Shown here piece after piece: positions 58,668 through 64,000 of a stretch of DNA of 64,000 nucleotides; position 1 is the stretch's first letter; each line of letters begins with the position of its first letter. A program made the position numbers and the translations under genes. Source of the DNA: Plotosus lineatus (lineage: Eukaryota; Chordata; Actinopteri; Siluriformes; Plotosidae); contig JALRMN010000026.1 in assembly GCA_024760905.1 (NCBI GenBank), forward strand, positions 126,001 through 190,000, in the 5' to 3' direction. The notes under the pieces were generated by a model that did no database searches, was not told the DNA's origin, and was given only the letters and a program-made list of their open reading frames with translations.

Positions 58668-58771
58668 AGGTGGCACACTGCTGTATTGGTTAGCATGTCT
58701 GCCTCGCAGCAAGAAGGTCCTGGGTTCATTTACCTGCCTGGGCGCTTCTGTATGGAGGTTGCACATTCTCC

Positions 58772-58830
<59 letters not shown>

Positions 58831-59067
58831 GGTTTCCTCCTGGTGCTCTGGTTTCCTCTCACAGTTCAAAAACCATGCACAATAGGTTATTTGGCTGTTC
58901 CAAATCTCCCCGGTGTGTGAATGGTTGTGTGTATTGGCCCTGTGATGGCTTGGTGAGCTGTCCAGGCTGGACCCTGCCCTCGCCCGGAGTCAGCTAAGAT
59001 GGGCACCAGCTTCTCTCTGACCTTAATTAGGATTAAGTGGTTCAGAAAGTAAATGAATGAATGAATA
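58668..59067 (+). mobile_element. SINE type C, full length, with expanded TG tract
   Basis: Head 'ctgtattggttagcatgtct', 'ggtcctgggttcatttacc'; body 'gcacattctccccgtgtgtg...'; then 'gggtttcctcctggtgctct', 'ggctgttccaaatctccccg'; tail 'gatgggcaccagcttctctc', 'aattaggattaagtggttca', (ATGA)n. A (TG)n array at 58778-58828 sits inside the 'ccccgtg..tgggtttcc' position of the body. Confidence 0.9.
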
Positions 59068-59194
59068 ATCCAGTGCAACAAATGGAAGAGTCTAGGCCCA
59101 CACAGTGAGAAACAGCAAAAATTAGGGAAATATCATATTTGCATACAATAAATAAATAAAAACCTTTACATTGATGATACATTCACATACAATG

Positions 59195-59540
59195 GACAGA
59201 AATGCAGACGACAGTGTGCAGTGCAACAGGAATGATTTCTTTTACTCAAGGCAACACTGGAAACAGGAGACAAATACAAACACTGGCGGTGACAGAGGGA
59301 AAATAACAAACAATAAACACTGGTGACTGAGACGCTGTAAACTGGCTGAGCACAGCTATAACCAGTGGCCAGAGAGAAACATGGGGTATCAACTATAGGG
59401 GGTAGATTTGTGGAGTGGAATCAGGTGTGCGCTGCTGCAATCAGCTCGAGTAGCCTGCACCACTGGGGAGAAAAAGGAGTTGGACAACAGAGCCACCAAA
59501 TTCAAAGTCACCCAGATTACAGACCATCAGACCTACCATA
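59195..59540 (-). repeat. Solo-LTR-like piece, gypsy type
   Basis: Minus strand: GGTCTGTAATCTGGGTGACT, TTTGGTGGCTCTGTTGTCC, GCAGCGCACACCTGATTCCA, GTTTCTCTCTGGCCACTGG, CAGTGTTTATTG, TCTGCATTTCTG. Matches 43150-43560 along its length with gaps. Confidence 0.7.
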
Positions 59541-60304
59541 GTCAACATTGACTTTGTCATCTGTTGTGGTAAACACAATATACTTTTTGACTTTGAAGTA
59601 CAAATATAACTTACGATACCTAATGATATATCACCGTGCCACTTCCATACAAGTACATCTTATGGTGTGATCAGAGTTCACAAACTGATGTGTGTGTAGA
59701 TAATGTGGTGTTTCTGAAGATGCGAATGAGCCCAGATGCATATTGAAAATGTTTGATAACGCTTTAAGAAGAATTTTGGGTCACAAATGTTTTAAAAGAA
59801 TACATAAACCATGGCCTTTAATAAAGATGAGAGCATTAAAAATAGGAAACCCTATAAACCATTAATGGGAACAGCATGTCAGAAAATACATGTACATGTA
59901 TGTGAGTCATTCGCTATGTGGGTCATTCGCTCTCTAACCTCAACAATAAGTGATTCTGTACTTCACAATATTCTCGGTTTATGAGTAATGGAATGAATTA
60001 AAACATATCCTCGCTGATCACGAGGCACTTAAAGCACTTAAATTGCATTGCATATTTGCCTTAAGGACAATGGTTGCCTTCAAAAACAAAACTTATTTGA
60101 GACAAGATGGAAGATGTCTTTAGACAAGGCACAAGTATTTCGCCACATGATGGTAAAAGAAGACTTCATATCCTGGTTGGAGCAAAGCGTCCCACTACCC
60201 AGGGAGACACACCCTAAGGCCAATCATCTGCAGCAAGGGAAAAAATGATGATTGGATGAAATCAAGTGTTGGATCTCAGACTAAAGGGAAGAAATCTGCA
60301 TAAA
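59541..60304. other. Spacer, no gene seen
   Basis: A plus-strand frame of 66 codons at 60048 has no recognisable domain. Probably intergenic. Confidence 0.4.
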
Positions 60305-60442
60305 CAGCTCAATGGATCATCGCAGGGCCAGCACACTCTACACTCTACACCCTGCCCTCACCCAGAGTCAGCTGAAATGGGTGCCAGCCCCCTGGTAAGA
60401 ATTTATCTTTGATCAGGTGCCGTTACACTGTTTTACAGTTAC

Positions 60443-60445
<3 letters not shown>
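60305..60445 (+). mobile_element. SINE type C tail fragment
   Basis: gatcatcgcagggccagcac, ctgccctcacccagagtcag, aatgggtgccagccccctgg, leading into a CA array as at 27720. Confidence 0.7.

Positions 60446-60521
<76 letters not shown>
60446..60521. repeat. (CA)n microsatellite
   Basis: CA array of about 75 bp between two oppositely oriented SINE scraps. Confidence 0.95.
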
Positions 60522-60524
<3 letters not shown>

Positions 60525-60720
60525 TTTCATACTGACACTTGAGGGTAAATTATTATAGCCAAATAGCCTAAGATCCATGTCTTTGGATAACGGGAGAAAG
60601 CCAGAGTATCCAGTGAAAACCCACATGAGCTTGAGATGAACATATAAACTCCACATGGAAACACCCTTCACTGAACCTGTGATTTAGACTGAAGGCCTTC
60701 CTGCTGTGAGGCAGAACTGC
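60522..60720 (-). mobile_element. SINE type C head/body, diverged
   Basis: Minus strand: CTCACAGCAGGAAGGCC, TTTCCATGTGGAGTTTATA, CATGTGGGTTTTCACTGG, ATCCAAAGACATGGATC. Confidence 0.65.
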
Positions 60721-60917
60721 TCAGCACTATTACTCAGAGGTTATGGGTTCAACAAGCTCTTCTCATTTTGTTGTTTAAACACATTGGCTGAGACTGTGCC
60801 AATACCTGACACTTCTACAAGGTACCGCCAGATGTTCAGGTACTGCCTGCCCTCCACCCCACCCACCTCTTGCTAAAGGGGAGATTTTTAGAGGAACCTC
60901 AGAGACCAGGTGAAAAT

Positions 60918-60957
<40 letters not shown>

Positions 60958-61596
60958 CAGATTGCACACACACACACACACCTTCTGCTGAAACATTCCC
61001 AAGTTCAACCCTAAACAATAAAACAATGAAACTCTTACAATGATGTGCTTCATTAATTGCTTGGGAATACAGTATGCATTGGATGTATTTGGATACAGTA
61101 TATGAATTTAACACAGTTCATAATTATTACAGGAGCTGTATGAGAACACAGCCAGTGGGAAGCTGCTTTACACAACTTAAGACACATTTTTTATCCTCTG
61201 ATTTTGCCCCCCCCCCCTTTGTTTTTTATTACACAACCCTCCCTCCCTTTTTTCTCTAACAAATGTAATATCTCATTTGGAATTTAAGTTCTACTACAGC
61301 ACTTGAATTCCAGAGGAAATATTTTTTTTCTGTGCTCCTGCGAATTTTAAGAATAGTTTTAACTTTCTTTCAGGGGCTTCATGAATATTTACGATGAATA
61401 TGCCCTATTATGGGGATTTTGGAGGCATTCAGCTCTGCTATTTAAAGCAACTAGTTTGCACTTTCAATTAATGAAGAGAGTGGGATTCACAAGTTTAAGA
61501 GAACAGCTGAAAATAAATCCAAGGTCATGAAGACATCATAAATTTGACGTGGACTTTTTACTATTATTTTTTAAATTATTTTATTTTATTTGTTTT
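60721..61596. other. Spacer with poly-T
   Basis: T run at 60920-60953 (interrupting 'gtgaaaataac' and 'gctgcagattg'). No gene. Confidence 0.5.
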
Positions 61597-61655
61597 AGAG
61601 CCTCCCCACATCCTTAATTAAGACTAAGTGGTTCACAAAATGAATGAATGATGAC
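61597..61655 (+). mobile_element. SINE tail fragment
   Basis: agcctccccacatccttaat taagactaagtggttcacaa aATGAATGAATGA. Confidence 0.7.
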
Positions 61656-61737
61656 CACCTCTCAAAATTTGACTGTCCCTAGAAATTTTACACATTTTCT
61701 GTGAAACGATAAACATATATACTAGGTGTAAAATTAA

Positions 61738-61945
61738 GAGACATCCTCAGTGCAGGAAGGAGCGCTACCGCAGGTCTTTCATCCCCACTGCTTTCAAACT
61801 GTACAACGCCACTTTGTAACTGTCTGTGAAAAAAAAAAACGGTTATGTGCAATACCCCTTAATCAACCACATCCACCCCACTGTGACTGTGAACCATATC
61901 AATCCATCTACTCTGCCCTCAGATACATGTACACTTGAATATCAG
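61738..61945 (+). mobile_element. Non-LTR retrotransposon 3' end, clade not assigned
   Basis: Encodes RKERYRRSFIPTAFKLYNAT then a stop, the typical C-terminus of a fish LINE, followed by a short 3' region. Confidence 0.6.
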
Positions 61946-62000
61946 CCAGCCTACAAAGTTTTTTTTGTTTTTTTTTGTATATTTTATACGATATATATAT

Positions 62001-64000
62001 CTTCTTCTTCTTTTCCTTTCGGATTTTCCCTTCAGGGGTCACCACAGCGAATCATCTGCCTCCATCTCACCCTATCCTCTGCATCTTCTTCTCTTACACC
62101 AACTGCCTTCATGTCCGCCTTCACCATGTCTATGAATCGTCTCTTTGGTCTTCCTCTAGGCCGTCTGCCTGGTAGTTCCAACCTTAGCATCCTACTACCA
62201 ATATACTCACTATCCCTCCTCTGTACATGTCCAAACCATCTCAATCTAGCCTCTCTGACTTTGTCTCCAAAACATCTTACATGTGCTGTCCCTCTGATGT
62301 GCTCATTCTTGATCCTATCCATCCTCGTTAGTCTCAAAGAGAACCTCAACATTTTCATCTCTGCTACTTCCAGCTCTGCCGCCTGTCTTTTCCCCAGGGC
62401 CACTGTTTCTAAACAATACAACATTGCTGGCCTCAACACCATCTTATACACTTTTCCTTTCATTCTTGCCGATACTTTCCTATCACACATCACACCGGAC
62501 ACTTTTCTCCAACCATTCCAACCTGCCTGCACACGCTTCTTCACATCTTTTCCACACTCTCCATTGCTCTGGATTGTTGAGCCTAAGTACTTAAAATCCT
62601 CCACCTTCTTTATCTCTGCTCCCTGTAACCTCAACGTTCCTGTTGGGTCCTTGTCATTCACATCCGTGTATTCTGTCTTACTGAGGCTAACCTTCATTCC
62701 TCTCCTTTCCAGGGCATACGTCCACCACTCTAGATTTTCCTGCACCCTGTCCATCACCATAGCAAACAAGAAGGGGCTCAGAGCTAACCCTTGATGCAGT
62801 CCCACCTCCACCTTGAACTCTTCTGTCACACCAGCAGCACACCTCAACACTGTCTTACATCTCTCATACATGTCCTGCACCACTCTATCATACGTCTCTG
62901 CCACTCCAGAGTTCCTCATGCAATACCATAGCTCCTTTCTCGGCACCCTGTCATATGCTTTCTCCAGATTCCTAAAGGTACAATGCAGCTCCTTCTGACC
63001 TTCTCTGTACCTTCATGCTTTTTCTTGGCATGAAACCAAACTGTTGTTCACAAATGCTGACCTCTGCCCTTAGTCTAGCGTCCACTATTCTTTCCCATAA
63101 CTTCATCGTATGGCTCATCAAATTTATCCCTCTGTAGTTGCCACAACTCTGCACATCTCCCTTGTTCTTAAAAATTGGCACCAGCACACTTCTCCTCCAT
63201 TCCTCTGGCATCCTCTCACTCTCTAAGACCTTGTTGAATGTTCTTGTTTGGAAATCTACTGCTATCTCTCCGAGACACGTCCATACCTCCACCGGTATGT
63301 CATCAGGACCAACTTCCTTTCCACTCTTCATCTTCTTCAATGCCCTCCTCACGAATTTACTCCTTACGAATCTTTGCTACTTCCTGGTCCTCAACAGTCA
63401 CCTCTTCGACTCTTTTTTCTCTTTCATTTTCCTCATTCATCAGCTCTTTAAAATACTCTTTCCATCTTCCCAGCAAACTTCTGTCATGTCAATACATTTC
63501 CCTCTCTGTCCTTAATCACTCTAACTTGCTGCACATCCTCCCCATCTCTATTTCTTTGCTGTGACAACTTGTATAAATCATTTTCTCCCTCTTTACTTTC
63601 CAACCGACCATACAAGTCATCATACACCCTTTGTTTGGCCTTTGACACCGCTACCTTCACCTTACGCTGTGTCTCCCTGTATTCATTTTTATTCTCTTCA
63701 GTCCTCTCAATGCCCCACTTCTTTTTAGCTAACCTCTTCCTTTGTACAAACTCCTGCACTTCCTCATTCCACCACCAAGTCTCCTTATCTCCACTCCTTC
63801 CAGATGACACACCAAGTATTCCCCTACCTGTGTCCCTGATCACATTAGCTGTAGTTGTCCACTCATCTGGCAGCACTTCCTGACCACCCAAAGCCATTTT
63901 CAACTCCTCCTTGAAGGCAACACGACACTCTTCCTTTTTCAGCTTTCACCACTTTGTCTTCTGCTCTGCCTTTGCCTTCTTCACCTTCCTCACCATCAGC
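62001..64000 (-). pseudogene. RTE LINE, 5' end beyond the window, inactivated
   Basis: The minus strand from 64000 contains the endonuclease-RT linker (WTTTANVIRDTGRGILGVSS, ETWWWNEEVQEFVQRKRLAK), RT ([58 protein letters not shown]) and the long open C-terminal domain (304 codons, 62032-62946). An in-frame 84-bp deletion relative to the 19.8 kb copy joins MVMDR directly to VQENLEWW, deleting the catalytic FADD block without breaking the frame. A frameshift lies near 62950. The 3' end is at 62001, beside a short TA run. Confidence 0.93.

Noticed and set aside
60048..60248. 66-codon plus-strand frame
   Set aside because: No domain, no Kozak or splice support, and no paralogue within the window.

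Overview
The window looks like a stretch of ray-finned fish (teleost) genome. The evidence is: tRNA-headed SINEs and RTE- and L2-like LINEs, Tc1 transposons and a Ty3/gypsy chromovirus of fish type; very dense CA/TG, TC and TA microsatellites; and fragments of teleost immune genes (MHC class I alpha-3, Ig V-set receptor, NLR leucine-rich repeat). The species cannot be named from the sequence. I see no operons, tRNA or rRNA genes, or CRISPR array. Most recognisable sequence is mobile DNA, and most open frames are LINE pieces, antisense LINE frames or translated microsatellites.

Layout. 0-5 kb: a broken V-set exon (+, 550-640), SINEs, and the 3' half of a gypsy chromovirus with a complete 3' LTR (2162-4159). 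6-13.3 kb: a nearly full-length but decayed L2-like LINE (-), two TA-flanked inverted-repeat elements and a second L2-like copy (+). 13.5-18.1 kb: SINEs, the first copy of a direct duplication (14868-16866), then an MHC class I alpha-3 relic (-). 18.3-23.5 kb: half a Tc1 transposon followed by an RTE LINE with a second RTE tail in tandem. 24-27.1 kb: an L2-like LINE split by a SINE. 28-32.4 kb: an inverted SINE pair, a signal-peptide exon (-), an NLR repeat relic, a broken gene of a multicopy metazoan family, and the second copy of the duplication. 32.5-43.6 kb: a second RTE LINE, a LINE of another clade, RTE fragments, Tc1, and solo-LTR-like pieces. 44.4-57.8 kb (-): an orphan transmembrane exon and a four-exon V-set receptor model (signal peptide 57.7 kb; V domain, stalk and transmembrane exons 51.6-50.8 kb), with LINEs and SINEs around it. 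58-64 kb: TG/CA arrays, SINEs, a solo-LTR-like piece, and an RTE LINE (-) running off the window.

The only plausible functional cellular gene is the minus-strand V-set receptor. Its four exons keep compatible splice phases, and its membrane segment contains an arginine, as in receptors that pair with signalling adaptors. The other immune pieces are relics. Together they suggest an immune gene cluster that duplicated and was then broken up by retroelements.

The most unusual mobile-element observation is a SINE (type B) made of a tRNA-like head, a shared body, and the 5' and 3' ends of the local RTE LINE joined together. This parallels the tRNA + Bov-A design of ruminant SINEs. It shares its first ~200 bases with another SINE (type A) that carries an unrelated, L2-like tail.
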